Positions 12,347-26,400 of a DNA stretch of 64,000 bases are shown here, piece after piece (position 1 is the stretch's first letter; each line of letters opens with the position of its first letter). Where the stretch lies: NCBI GenBank assembly GCA_034509755.1, contig CM067556.1:44438045-44502044 (forward strand). Reading direction: 5' to 3'. The DNA is from Anisodus tanguticus (Eukaryota > Streptophyta > Magnoliopsida > Solanales > Solanaceae). The notes below the pieces were generated by a model. It ran no database searches. It was not told where the DNA came from and saw only the letters and a program-made list of their open reading frames with translations. A program made the position numbers and the translations under genes.

Positions 12347-13381
12347 AGGGCCCCAAGTCTTTCATAGCAAACTCAGAGCTGAGCATGGTCATGATAGAAT
12401 GGCGTAAGGCATCGGAAGAAGCAATCAAAATGATATCATCCACATATAACAGAATATAGGCCAAGGACGAACCACGACGGTAGATGAACAAGGAATTATC
12501 CGACCTGCTGTTAGTGAACCCAATAGTCGAAACATAGTATGCAAACCGCGTATACCAGGCCCGTGGAGACTGCTTAAGCCCATACAAGGACTTCTTCAAC
12601 AAACAGACATGATGAGGATGTTTGGTATCCCTAAATCCCAAAGGCTGATGCATATAGACTGTTTCCTTGAGATCCTTATGTAGGAAATCATTATTTACAT
12701 CTAACTGATGAATAGGCCATGCTTTCGAAAGAGCCAAGATAAGCACAGTGCGAATGGTAGCTGACTTGACCACCGGACTAAACGTCTCACCACAATCTAC
12801 ACCAACCTGCTGAGTCTTACCATCACCCACAAGTCGCGCCTTATGTCGGGCAAATGAACCATCTGAATTTTCCTTATGAGCAAAAATCCACATAGACCTG
12901 ATAATATTAATACCAGATGGACGGGGCACCAACTCCCACGTCTTATTATCAATAAGAGCATTATATTCATCGGTCATAACAATTTTCCAATTTGGGCCAT
13001 TTAAGGCAGACACGGGATTACGGGGTAAGGGGGATTTATGAACATTAGAATGTAAATTAAAATGTCTTTTTGGTTTAAAAACACCCTGTTGACTACGAGT
13101 GATCGGTCTATGACTCGAGGAAGAATTGGGAGGATTTTAGGAATTTGCTGGGCTCGGGACGGACGGCCAGCAGGCAGTGGGCCTGCTGGCCCAACTCGGT
13201 ACACAGACGCAGTAACTGGACCAGTTCCAGAATTGGGCTGGACTGGCCCAATCGCTAGAACTGGCCTAGTGGCGGTACTAGGACTGGCAGTAGGTGACAG
13301 ATCAGTGGGACCCGTGGGCAGTGGCCCGCTGGAGAATTTTGGGTGCGGGATATGTCCGAAAAATGGTGAATAATATACCAT
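12347..13381 (-). pseudogene. Ty1/copia polyprotein fragment (linker and reverse transcriptase)
   Basis: A 224-residue open frame (13,013-12,339) is the amino half of copia reverse transcriptase. It contains NKTWELVPRPSG, then GETFSPVVKSATIR, then QLDVNNDFLHKDLKETVYM, SLYGLKQSPRAWY and the catalytic YVDD in ILLYVDDIILIA. Upstream, in a different frame (13,381-13,001), lies the Pro/Ser/Thr-rich spacer found between integrase and reverse transcriptase in copia polyproteins, so there is a frameshift near 13,010. The frame runs straight into gypsy B sequence at about 12,346, after DLGPL. Integrase, protease, gag and RNase H are absent. Confidence 0.9.
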
Positions 13382-13685
13382 GAAATAAATAATCCCTTGA
13401 TTATTTTCATTAATTGAAAGAGTATTTATACAAGTTACATATTTCCATAATAGGAGAATCTTATTCCTATTCTACTCCTAAAACCTTATTCTACTTGTAT
13501 ACTAAATATACAATTATGGTAATACAAATATTATGGTAAGTGTACAATACTAATTACACCATAATATTACCTAAACTCGGAGACTACAATGTTACCTAAA
13601 TATGTACACCATATACGGTTTTAGAGGAGGAATCCGAGAGCAACAATATACATAATATACACATGTATATCGTGTGTATATTATG
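13382..13685. other. AT-rich upstream segment, possible LTR remnant
   Basis: No coding frame is seen. The run of TTCCTATTCTACTCCTA-like sequence near 13,460-13,490 resembles copia LTR ends elsewhere in the window, but no matching partner or target duplication was found. Confidence 0.3.
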
Positions 13686-14040
13686 TATATTTAACAACAC
13701 ACAATCACCATCCTTAGCCACAACTTTCATCGTCAGCCGTCAGTACCATTAGCCACCATTTACAATTACCACCATCGATCACCATTGTTATAACAACCAT
13801 CAAGCAGTACCAACAATCACATACACCACTATATATTGCCAACCACCGTCATCATTCACCACCATCATAAGTTATTACTATCATCCACCGTAATTATCGT
13901 CCTCCGTCACCAACTACCACATCAACCACACCACTGATCATTACTATCACCACTAGCTACTACTTATAACTATCACCATCAGCTAATACCATCCACAATC
14001 GACACTGATAGCCACCATCACTAGCCATTACAATCACCAA
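13686..14040. repeat. ACC/ATC-rich low-complexity tract
   Basis: About 350 bp are dominated by CACC, CATC and ACCA trimers and are nearly G-free on the plus strand. It is a decayed trinucleotide-like repeat with no open frame, lying about 0.4-0.8 kb upstream of the DDB1 start codon. Confidence 0.7.
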
Positions 14041-14365
14041 CCAAGAAACATTTTTTCGTTGATATTGTATTAGATTAATTTTTTAAATTTTATATTTATT
14101 AAGTTTCAAATAAAGACAACTTTTGTAAATTAAACAGACTTAATTATTTTATATTCAGATCTTAATACAATATGTTAATGTTCAAATATGTATTTATTGA
14201 GACATCAAAGTGTTATTTTTTGTTTTCCCAAAGAACAAACTTGTCTTTTGTGGCGGGAGCCCTAAGCCCAAATTCTATGACAAAGGCATAATTTAACAAA
14301 ACAAGGACGTTTGAAGTCTGTCAAGATGCTAGATGTTTCTCTTCACTAATTTTGACTGCCAATAG

Positions 14366-14373
14366 TATAAATA
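14366..14373 (+). promoter_or_regulatory. TATA box of DDB1 (putative)
   Basis: TATAAATA lies 80 bp upstream of the DDB1 ATG. A start site about 30 bp downstream would leave a 5' leader of roughly 50-60 bases. The pyrimidine-rich TTTTCCCCCTTTCG at 14,387-14,400 fits a start-site region. Confidence 0.5.
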
Positions 14374-14452
14374 TGCAGTGTCTCACTTTTCCCCCTTTCG
14401 TTTCAACGTGATTGAACTCATATAGTTGTTAGGGTTTGTAGGGGAGAAGAAG

Positions 14453-17400
14453 ATGAGTGTATGGAACTATGTGGTTACGGCTCACAAGCCAACTAATGTT
14501 ACACATTCCTGTGTTGGTAATTTCACCGCTCCTCATGAGCTCAATCTTATCATTGCGTATGCCCCTCCCTCTCTCTCTCTCTCCAATCATCTTTACTACT
14601 TGCTGGAGCACTAAATTTGAATTCCTTATTTTTTATTTGTACAATCCTTTGTTATACTCACTCGGCTGCAGAGTATCTTTTTATTTTTCTTTTCTTTAAT
14701 TATTGATTTTTCCTTTGGTTACTAAATGTTAACCTTTTTCTCAATTTGATTTTTATTAGGAAATGTACTCGAATCGAGATTCATTTACTCACTCCCCAAG
14801 GTTTACAGGTGAACATGTTTTCCTTCTTTATTTGCCTCACATGTCTATGTTTTTGAAGCAATTACTCATATTTTGTCCAATTCTGACATCTATTGTTAAC
14901 AACTGTAAAGGAAATCAATTATCCGCTTTTTAATTGTGTGCACCTCGACTACCACGAGATGTCTACCAACTCCCACAACACAAGTGCTTGGATAACTCTG
15001 TCAACCAAGGCTTGGTTGATGAGAAGAAATCACCGAATGTTTTTGCCTCCGTTTGAACCTGAGACCTCATGTTTGAACCTGAGACCTCATGTTTTTCAAC
15101 TCACTTCAATGACCACTAGGCCACACATTTGGGTGCTTAAGGATAATTTAAATTTGAAAAGGTGAATTGCGATTAGCCGAATTAAATGCTTAAACCCAAA
15201 AGAGTATATGGCTTCAAGTTGCATGATTGGATGTCTCTTTCCATTTGATAACTATTCTAGTCAAAATCAACATGGTAAATACGTGTGCTTTTTGAGTTGA
15301 CAATAGTTCTAGAAAATTGCACTTTGTCAAAAAAAAAAAGAATAATTCTAGAAATTGCATGATAAAGGTCATTTTTTCATCCATTATAGGACATGGCTAA
15401 ATTATCTTAGGCGATCTCTCGTTTTATCCTCTTTTGTGCTGCTTCATCCTCTTGCAGAAGTTATTGTTTTTGATCCCGACAAATTTTGTGTGACCACGCA
15501 TCTGTATGTTATTACTTGTCCTAGAACTATTTTATAAAACCTGTCTTTCTCTATGTTAGGAATCTTTTATTGCTTAATACTCTCCATTGTCATCCTATTA
15601 GTTCTATATTATTACATCTTCATCTATCATTCAGTTTCTCTTGGAAGATTGAACTTAAATATTGAAATATTTGCATTTCTGTACTACAATGTCCAGCGTC
15701 ATCACACAACCGTCCATCTTGTTGAGGATAAACTTTCAGTGTCTGCTTCTATCTTGGGTGCCTCTCCATAATTTCAAGTTCTGATTGATGATATCACTAG
15801 TGTTATTAATTAGTACCACACCACTTGCAAATACGATTGACCTTGGAATCTCTAGATTTTTGGTTAGAATATTCATAGGGTATTCATGTACCCTCCAGGC
15901 AAAGTTTTAGTGTTAACCCGTGGTTATAGGTAACTCTATGTATCTCTTTCGTGGTTGTCACACTTGAGACTTCTTTATACATATCCTTTATTCTTTATGA
16001 CAATTATTTGTTTGATATGGTTTTCTAGCACAAGGCTCAATTACAAGGCGGGGACATCTCTTAAGAACCTAGGTTGCTGCTAGGAATGTCATGTATAGAT
16101 TGCTTAGTATGAAATCTCTGTGATTGAAAAAGCGGAGAAAAGATTGTGATGACAATAGAGATATTTGGCCAAAGGAAGCAAGGATGTATTAATCAAGAGA
16201 ATGTTTAGTATTCGATGTCTCACATGTCAATGGATACACCTACTGTCTCCAAAAAATGGTTTTGGGACGAAACTTTTGTGTGATTCAAAGGGTGAGACAA
16301 AACAGTTTCACCTAATGAATTGGAAAGTGGTCACATCTTCAAATAAAGTATGAATCCCTTGGTGTCAAGGATTCCAAGGTCTTCAACAAAACACTCTAAT
16401 TGAAATGGCTAAGGGGATTCAACAATGAAATCCTGGCTTTTTGGAGAGTAGTAATTGCAAAATAAGGTATCCAAGAGGGATTGATGTGGTTGGACGAGTG
16501 ACACCATCACGTTATCTTATTGGTGCAGAGTAGGGAGAATTATTATTAAAGAATTTTGTGCAACGTCATGTTTAAAGTGAGATGGAAACATGTTTCTGTA
16601 ACAAAGTGAGATGGAAACATGCTCAGTATAGGAAGTATAGGTGTTGTGGTGAACATCCCTCAGTAACGCCTTCACGTGGTGTATATCATAATAAGTTAGA
16701 AATTATGACAATCGCTCAAGTACGTGAGGTACAAGACTGTGAAACTGCTTGAGATTAAGATTCAGGAAAAATAGTTTAAAAACTCATGAAATAACTGTGA
16801 TCAAAACATCACATTATTGGACCAAGCTGCTTAGAATTGGAATGAGAGGGGAAGCTTATTTTTCTCGATGGAGTCTTTATATCATAGACTACCAAGAAAA
16901 GAGGATATGGTGGAGCTCTGAGGTTGTTTGTCGTATAAAGACTCCATCACGAAAAGTAAGCAACTAAAAATTTGGTTTAATATGTCCAAGTGGCTCAAGA
17001 AGCCCAAGTTTGTAGATTCCTTTCAAGAACATGACATGTTTCTTGTTTCCTTCCAAATATATAACTTCTTTCTTGTTTCCTTCTCTAAGTTGGTTTATTC
17101 ACGAAATTAAGCAACTAAAAAATTGGTTTAATATGTCCAAGTGGCTCAAGAAGCCCAAGTTTGTAGATTCCTTTCAAGAACAGGACATGTTTCTTGTTTC
17201 CTTCCAAATATATAACTTCTTTCTTGTTTCCTTCTCTAAGTTGGTTTATTATTTCTTTCCAAGAAGGGACTTCTTATTTCCTTTTCTTGGTAGGTTTCTA
17301 ATTTAATTTTGGTGTAGAACAGAGACTTCACTGTCATTTTAGCAGAGGAATGTGATCGTCAAAATTTTCATGTATTTTGCTACAACAACTAATTGCAATT

Positions 17401-20400
17401 TTACTCTATTTCTTCTTTATCCTCACCTTTGTTCAAAGTAAGGTGGTGATAGTTTTTATCTTATTCTCATTTGTGTGGTGCTTTTTATCGTGTTAATTCA
17501 TCACAAATGATGACTTTTGAAACTTCTATACTTGATAATCTTCAGAAGAACACCCACCTCATTTGCAAGTTTACCCATTTTGACGTTCAGATTCGGACCA
17601 CGTTTTAAGTTGTTTTGAAGTTGTACTTGCTTGGTTTTTGAATAAGTAAATCTTGTAATGTAGAATCTCATTTTTCATTTTTTTGAATCACTTGATTCCG
17701 AGTTCCACAGCTCGAGATATGTTCATTTCTTGAAATCAGGCCGTCCTATCATTGTTTCGGCATCAAGATTTTGATGTTGGTTGGTTGATTTCTTGTTAAC
17801 TCAAAGAATCACATCAATTAGCCCAACTATATGATACCATGTTCTAGATTTTATATTAGTTTTAATTCTGTCACTCGGTATTTGGGTAATTTATTTGTTA
17901 ACAATGGTTCCTTATTTCCAATAGCCTAAATGATGGGAAAATCCCCGTGAGCTCAAGGTGCCCATTTGATCCTCGAGGTGATAAGCTCGGGGTTCCAAAG
18001 ATGTTTGATCAACCAATGATAAAATGCTTAAATTGGCATGGAATATGGAGTGGGATTGACGTTTGGACTTAAAGATTTTTTAAGAAGGAAGATATTTATT
18101 CGGCCTTCTTGTTGATCTTGGTTGAGGCCATATTTTCTTTTAGCTTTTTGTTTTCTTTTATTTCTTACCTTAGCTTTTAGCTCTTAGCTTAGGACATAGT
18201 AGGAAATGGAATAACTACCTTAGGACACAATTAATAGGTCATGTAAGGGATGGCAAAACCGAGAGTCCTTGTCACAAGATGACTAGGCGAAAAGGTCTTC
18301 GAAGAAGATGACTAAGCCGTGAGTTGGAGGACAAGTTGGCAAGGACAAGGATGTTCTAGAAGATGAGGCTTTCAAGATAACAATTCATGAATGGAAGTCT
18401 TCAAAGTCTTCCTAGGGGAGATGAAGAGGGTTGGCCGAAATGGCTTGTCAACCAAGAACAAAGAATGGAAGCTTCCAAACCCATTCCAAGAAGATGTGAT
18501 CCTTGAAGTGCACAATCCATTCTCTCTTCGACCTGAAATCCACAAAGGGATGTGAAGGGGATTGAGCTTAACTTTGTCTCCAAGAAAAGCCAGACCATTT
18601 CACATTACTCACAATGGCCGAAAAGCAACTTGGTTCCCAAGCCAATCCAACCCCTTTCACACTTCGGCCGAATGTCCTCAAAGTTGTGGCCTTTTATATT
18701 CTTTCTAGAATAGTCTTTTGTTTACTATAAATAGGAACCTTAGGACTTGTAAATAATCAGAGTTGGTTGAATATAAAACTTGAGTGTTTTACTCATCTTT
18801 GCTAAGTCTTTGAATCCGGGATTGTAAGTTCTTAGTTGGTGCTCCGGGAGTACCTTCGGTTCTTGTGTGAACCAAACCTCCCTTCGGTGTAAGTATCGAT
18901 TAGGACTTGTGTGGCCTAGTCTATACCCAAGCTTTGAGGAACCCCTTGGTGGTAAACGAAGGTTGGAACTTGTGTGGACCAACTTAGTCTAAGCCTTGGG
19001 TCATCAAAAGGGCATCGATCACCCTCACTTGGCTAGTTCACGGGCATTGCATTTAGCAAACCCCGGTCTTGACCTTGTGGTATTGATCACACTTTCCTTG
19101 GGGTCGATACGGGCGGTAAAACCCCTGTATCTCTATCCTTGAACATATCTTTCATATCTCACTAAAACCACAGTTACTAAACATCCAAACCGAAGCAACC
19201 AAACCAACACTTAGCCAAGAATCCCTCATTGCTTGACTCGCGTTGTATCCTACAACTCGTGTTCAACCCTCACTCAAAATACTATATACCGGTTACCCCT
19301 ACCTCCCACAATATCTCATTAACACCTCCACCAAAGGTCATCACCCGAATCAGTCCACAAATACCCACCCAATCCAAACACCACCAAGTAGTCCGCATAA
19401 TACATTTGCCGAGAACCTTACTGTCCCAGTCCTGTTCCGCATCCTACCGTCATCCCATCACCAAAGCCCGAGCATCACATCAACCCTCAAAGTGTGTACA
19501 ACAACTCCCTAAAACGCCTTGACCCATTTCCCTATACAACTACCCGAAATAGTCATCAACACTACACTGCCCGATCGTAACACACCTACCGAGAACCTCA
19601 CTGGTTCAGGTCTGTTCCGCACCCTTGCCACCACCGAACCACCAAGTCCCGAGCGTATCCCTGACCCTTAACCCACCCGCAACAACCCCTCAAAACGCCA
19701 TAAGCCGACTCCCACTACTTTCACCCGAAACAGCCTCCCATACACCACACACACAGCCAATCCGGAAACCAAAACACCCCTGCTTGTGCCTTAATCTCGG
19801 GTCAACCCGAACATCCTCCACACCCGACCCACTTACCCAACATCACCCCTCCTTATATCCATCACTAAAGTCCTTAGCTTTTTATGTTAAAATTTCTTTT
19901 TGTTCTCCCCTTGCTCTTTTCACGCTCTTTTAAATGACTGGTATTTTTGTTGTCCATTTTATTTTTCTTTTCATTTATCTGTTAAATGTAAGAATTAGTG
20001 ACTCTTATTCTTCCTTGTCCCAATCTTGATTAAGATGATAAGTGTTTTTCAGTTCTAGAATATTACAAAATATGAGTGCAGTTTAATGCATTTGTCTGCA
20101 GCCTATGTTAGATGTGCCAATATATGGGAGAATCGCGACACTCGAGCTTTTCCGTCCCCATGTGAGTTGATATCTTTTCATTCTGTAGCTCATTTTATTC
20201 TTCAAAATATATCGGACACAAGAAAATATTTTCTTTTAGCAATATGTCAGTTTTCGTGTTCCCCGTGTATCCTGGCAGGGTGAAACACAAGATCTTCTCT
20301 TCATTGCAACAGAGCGATATAAATTCTGTGTCCTTCAATGGGACGCTGAGGCATCTGAAGTTATCACAAGGTCAGTCTGCAAAACTGTATTTCTTCTTGG

Positions 20401-23400
20401 TGGGTTACAATGCCTAATTTTTATATAATTTTTTTTCTCATAAAAATAAATCTGACAATCCATTGCAGTTAGATTTCCGGTTCAGATTTAAAGCATGTGT
20501 ATACAGAGCTATATCCTCCTACTTATCAAAGAAAAAAGAAAAAGGTTAGTCCCAACTTGTTTGGGACTGAGGCGTAGTTGTACTGTAATATATGAATCTG
20601 GCTGCTAGTACTTCATCTTTATAACTATTGACTGAGGCGTAGTTGTACTGTACATGCATGAATCTTGGTGCAGTGTACTTCATCTTTATAACTATTTTAT
20701 AGAAGCCTTGACAGTTTGTTTGGTCTCTGCAAAAACTCCCTCGAAAGTTACCCAAGAAATTGTCACTATTTATTGAGAAAACCTTCTTGCAAGTCACATA
20801 GGAGTTGGTCTAGCCGTATGCGCCTTATGTCTTTTCCAGTTGCTGAAGGTTTTCTTTTATTTTATTTTCTTTTCATTACTCCTAACAGGATGTTTGCCTC
20901 TATCATTTGTTGTGCTCTATATCTTTTATAGCAGTGAATATATTTTGTTTCTCAAACACAAAACTTCCCCTCTTTTGGTGTTCTCACATGTAGAGCAATG
21001 GGAGATGTCTCAGATCGAATAGGACGTCCCACGGATAATGGTCAGGTATTATTTTTCGAGTTGCCCTAAAATTTTATTGTAATTTAGAGGAATAAACTGA
21101 TATTATATTTTTTTGATTTCTCATTTGGTCAATGAGATTCTGTATTGTGTTCTGTGAGAAATTATGGGGTGAAAATATATTATTGAATTGTGTATCGACA
21201 TTATTACATTGAACCCTATTTATAGATATTATATCTCAACCCTTTTCCATGTAGGATACTATATACAAATCCTATTCCTACTCCTACTCCTATTCTAACA
21301 CTCCCCCTCAAGCTGGTGCATACAAATCATATGTACCTTGTTACAGATGTATGTAATACGCGGACGACTGTGACTTGGTGAAAATATTTGCAAGCTGATC
21401 ACTCGACTTTACAAATTTAGTAACAATATCTCCGGAGAGTATGTTTTCCCTGACAAAGTGACAGTCAATCTCAATGTGCTTAGTCCTCTTATGAAATACT
21501 GGATTTGATGCGATATGATGGGCCGCTTTGTTATCACACACAAGCTCTATTTGACTGATTTCTCCAAATTTTAGTTCTCTGAGCAATTGCTTAATCCAAA
21601 CTAGTACACACGTTGCTACAACCATTGCTCGATACTCTGATTCAACATTAGATCGAGCAATGATACTCTATTTCTTACTCTTTCAGGACACCAAATTACC
21701 TCCTATACACAAAATATCCAGATGTAGAACGTCTATCATAGAGATTCTACATAATCAGCTTCCATATATCCAACGATCTATTCATGGCCTTGATCTTCAA
21801 AAAAGTCCTTTACCTGGGTTGACTTAATATATCGCAGAATGCGGATAACTGCATCCCAATGACTATCACAGGGAGAATTCATAAACTGACTTAGAACACT
21901 CGCAGGAAACGAATGTCAGGTCTAATCATTGTGAGATAGTTTAACTTACCAACCAATTGCCGATATCTTCAAGGATCACTGAGTCGCTCCACTTGTCCTG
22001 GCAAGAGTTTAGTATTCAGATCCATAGGAGTGTCAATGAGTTTATGGCCCGTCATTCCTGTCTCCTCGAGAATGTCTAAGGCATACTTGTATTGCGAAAT
22101 AACAATACCTGACGTGGATTGGGCAACCTCAATACCTAGAAAATACTTTAGTCTGTCGAGATCCTTAATCTGGAAATGTTGAAAGAGATGTTGCTTTAAA
22201 TTAGTGATACCATCTTGATCATTGCCAGTTATAACGATATCATCAACATAAATCACCAAATAAATACTCATATCTGGACCAGAATGTCAATAAAATACAG
22301 AATGATCTGCTTTATTGTGGGTCATACCAAACTCCTGAATTACCGTGCTAAATTTACCAAACTAGGCTCGAAGAGACTGTTTTAGACGATAAAGTGACCG
22401 ACACAATCGACACACCAAATTAAACTCCCCATGAACAATAAAACAAGGTGGTGGTTGTGAAAAGCATTCTTAATGTTCAACTGATAAAGAGGTCAATGAC
22501 GGACAACAACCATGGATAGAAAAAGATGAACATATGCTATTTTATCCACGGGAGAGAAAGTATAACTGTAATTAAGCCCAAATATCTGTGTATACCTCTT
22601 CGCAACAAAGCGAGCCTTAAGCCGATTAATTTGGCCGTCCGGACCAACTTCGACTGCATAAACCCAACGGCAACCAACAATCGATTTACCTGAAGGGAGA
22701 GGAACAAGCTCCCAAGTACCACTCGTGTGTAAATCAGACATCTCGTCAATCATAGCCTGTTGCCATCCAGAATGAGAAAGGGCTTCACTTGTAGACTTAG
22801 AAATGGGGACAGAGGACAATGATAATACAAAGGCATAATGGGATGATGATAGACGGTGATAACTTAAAAGGGTATAATGTGGATTAGTATTATGAGTGGA
22901 CCTTCTACCTTTCCGAAGTGCAATCAGTTGATCAGGAGGAGACAAGTCCGCAGTAGGTGCAGGGTCTGATGCATGACTTGAATTATCTAGGCCTGATATG
23001 GGGTTTGATGTTGGACGCGATCGACGATGATAAGTCAAAGTGGTGGCACTGTGACTGGAGATGTAGAAGTAACTAGATTCCTCAAAGGTTGGTGTAGGCA
23101 AAACCTGAGGTATAGGTAAGACCTCAGAGATATCAGGATGATCAGAAGGAGACCTAAAGTAAGGTTGAGACTTAAAAAATGTGACATCGACAGACATAAG
23201 ATATCGACGGAGATCAGGTGAGAAGCAACGATATCCCTTTTGAACTCGAGAATAACCAAGAAAGACACATTTAAGAGAGCGAGAGGCTAATTTATCTATC
23301 CCCAAAGCTAGGTTATGTACAAAACATGTGCTCCCAAAAACATGAGGAGGAAGAGAGTAGAGATGACTGATGATATACTATGGAATATAGAATCTGGTTT

Positions 23401-26400
23401 TGAATAGATGATTAGGGCATTCGATTAATTAAATGACAAGCTATGAGGACTGCATCGCCCCAAAAGTGCAGCGGAACATGGGGTTCAATGAGAAGAGTGT
23501 GAGCAATCTAAATGAGATGCCTATTCTTCCTTTTTGCTACCTCGTTTTGCTGAGGGGTGTACGGACAAGATGTTTGGTGAATAATTTCTTGGTGAGTCAT
23601 AAATTGCTGAAACTGGGAGGATTTGTATTCTAAGGCATTATCACTACGAAAAGTACGAATAGAAACACCAAATTGATTTTGTATTTTCGCACAAAAACTC
23701 TTGAATATAGAGAATAACTCAGAATGATCTTTCATTAAGAATAGTCAAGTACATCTGGAAAAATCGTCAATGAAACTAACAAAATAACGGAATCCTAAAT
23801 GTGAACAGACTCTACTAGGATCCTAAATGCCAGAATGAACTATTGAAAAAAATACTGTGCACGACTCTCAACACTATGTGAAAAGGTAGCGCGAGTGTGT
23901 TTCCCAAGATGACACGACTCACAATCTAATTTGGACAGACTAGACAAACTAGACACTATCTTTTGTAGCTTGAACAGACTTGGATGTCCCAATCGTTTAT
24001 GGATTAAGTCTGGAGGATCTGTAATGGAGCATGCTGTAGAGGAATTAGAAGAGGTAAGATAGTAAAGACCTTGTGATTCATATCCTGCACCAATCACATG
24101 TCCCGTACTGCGGTCCTGCATAACAAATGAATCATCAAGAAATATTATGACACAATTTAGGGCACGTGTCAAACGACTGACAGATGCAAAATTAAAAGGA
24201 CAACTAGGGACATAAAGAACGGAGTTTAGAGTGACAAAAGATAGGGGATTAGCTTGTCCAACCCCTTTTGGTTTTGTTTGGATTCCATTGGCTAAAGTAA
24301 TCGGAGGAAGGGACTGAATAAATAATATTTGACAATAGTGATTTGTTACCAGAAATATGATCAGAAGCGCCGGAGTCAACGACCCACGATGGACGGATAC
24401 TAGACTGTGAAACACAAGCGAATGAATTACCAGCAACAACAGAAGTATTAGGCTGAGAATCTGTGGCTACTTGTGGAGACGTATGCTTACTTGCTCGATA
24501 CTGAAGGTACTCATTGTATTCTCCTTCCGATAAAAGCCTCGGATTTCCTATAGTGTCAGTTTGAGCAACATGAGCATTGTTGGGTGGTTGACCATGCAGA
24601 ACACGACATACGTTACGAATGTGTCCAAACTTATGACAATGACTACACTGAACATCATTGGGTAGTGGACCATGTAGAGCACGACATACCTCGCGAATAT
24701 GTCCAAACTTATGACAATAACTACATTTAGTTCAAAAAATTTCAAAACGACCTCCTCCTCATCGATGGGTTATCAACTGACCCTGAGTACCGAAATGGGT
24801 TCTTTACAAGAAAGAATTACTTCTACCAAAGAAGGGTCCATAATCTCTATCCAAGTCGTTTATGTACCCGCAGACGATTTGACTGACCCTGCTCCTGCTA
24901 CGACATTTGCACATTTAGATGCTACTACCGTACTATCAAGAGGATTGGCTGCCAAAGGTATTTATCCAACAGTAGATCCTTTAGATTCAACGTCAACAAT
25001 GCTTCAACCTCGGATCGTTGGTGAGGAACATTACGAAACAGCCCAAAGAGTTAAGCAAACCTTACAACGTTACAAAGAACTTCGGGACATTATAGCTATC
25101 ATTGGATTGGACGAATTATCCGAAGATGATCGTTTACTCGTAGCAAGAGCGCGAAAATTTGAGTGTTTCTTATCACAACCATTTTTCGTAGCAGAAGTAT
25201 TTACCGGTTCTCCAGGGAAATATATTGGTCTAGCAGAAACAATTCGAGGATTTCAATTGATCATTTCCTGAGAATTAGATAGTCTTCCTGAACATGCCTT
25301 TTATTTGGTAGGTAATATCGATGAAGCTACCGTTCAGGCTATGAACTTAGAAATGGAGAGCAATTTGAAGAAATGACCTTAAATCTTAGTGTACTGACCC
25401 CTAATCGAATTGTTTGGGATTCAGAACTAGAAGAAATCGTTTTATCTACTAATAGTGGTCAAATTGGCATATTATCAAATCACGTCCCTATTGCCACAAC
25501 TGTAGATATAGGGATTTTGAGAAGACTGAGATGTTCGATTCTCTATGGTTTGAGATGCGAGAACAGAGGAGTCAACGATTGGTGATGGAACCGTTGTGTG
25601 ATTAGGAGGTGCAGCAAGACGAAGCAAACGAGAAAATAGTTCATTAATTGTAGGAACCGTAGGACTAGCCAAAATCTGATCACGCACCGAATCAAGGTCA
25701 GTAGGAAGTCCAATAAGTGTAAGAACTAGAAACAATATGTCTTTGCTCTTGTTTTTCAACGTTCGTAGTGACTGACATCAATTGCTCAAATTCCTCCATG
25801 ACTGCCCATACATGTCCCAAGTAAGTAGACATCTGATTCCTGTTTCTTTAAGTTGGTCATCCGAGATATCACATCATAAAATCGAGATATGTCATTAGTG
25901 TATAAAGCGCAACCTTTTTCCCAAACTGAATAACATGTCTGGAAGCAACGAAACAAGGGCATCAACTTGGGATCAATAAATCGCCACAGGAGACTACATA
26001 ATTGAGCATCAACCTTCTCCCACTGTGCTTTAGTCTTTTCTGTCTCACTAGCCTTGCTTTTTCATTAATCACAATAGTCTTTTGCGTTAAGTGATCTTGA
26101 ACACCTTGAACCTTGCACCACAACTCAACCGAGGAAGCCCAAGCTAAATAGTTTGAACTTCCCATTAATGGTTCGGATGTAATCATAGGGCTTGAAGTTC
26201 CAATTCCCTTGTTTTTGGGATTAAAAACATCAAATCCGAGAGACATGGTTTAAAAACTTTAAGAAATCTAACCAAAAGAGGTTGATGATTCTTAGAAATC
26301 GGAATCCAGAAACTGTAGCAAACAGTCACCGGAAACTTGTTGGAAAAACTAAAGGTGGTCAGAATCAGGATCAAATTAGATGGGTAGGCTCGGAATGGAG

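Noticed and set aside
1..13381. An integrated plant pararetrovirus
   Set aside because: All recognisable protein motifs are gypsy gag, copia reverse transcriptase or hAT transposase, and the LTR, primer-binding-site and purine-tract structures fit LTR retrotransposons; no movement-protein or caulimovirid pattern was seen.
19229..19933. Several overlapping frames near 100 residues
   Set aside because: C-rich, stop-poor sequence opens all frames; there is no consistent codon pattern or recognisable motif.
24764..25524. A real nuclear gene for an ATP synthase subunit
   Set aside because: It is a fragment with a nonsense codon, lacks the first two thirds of atpB and nearly all of atpE, and keeps the plastid operon overlap, so it is transferred organelle DNA.
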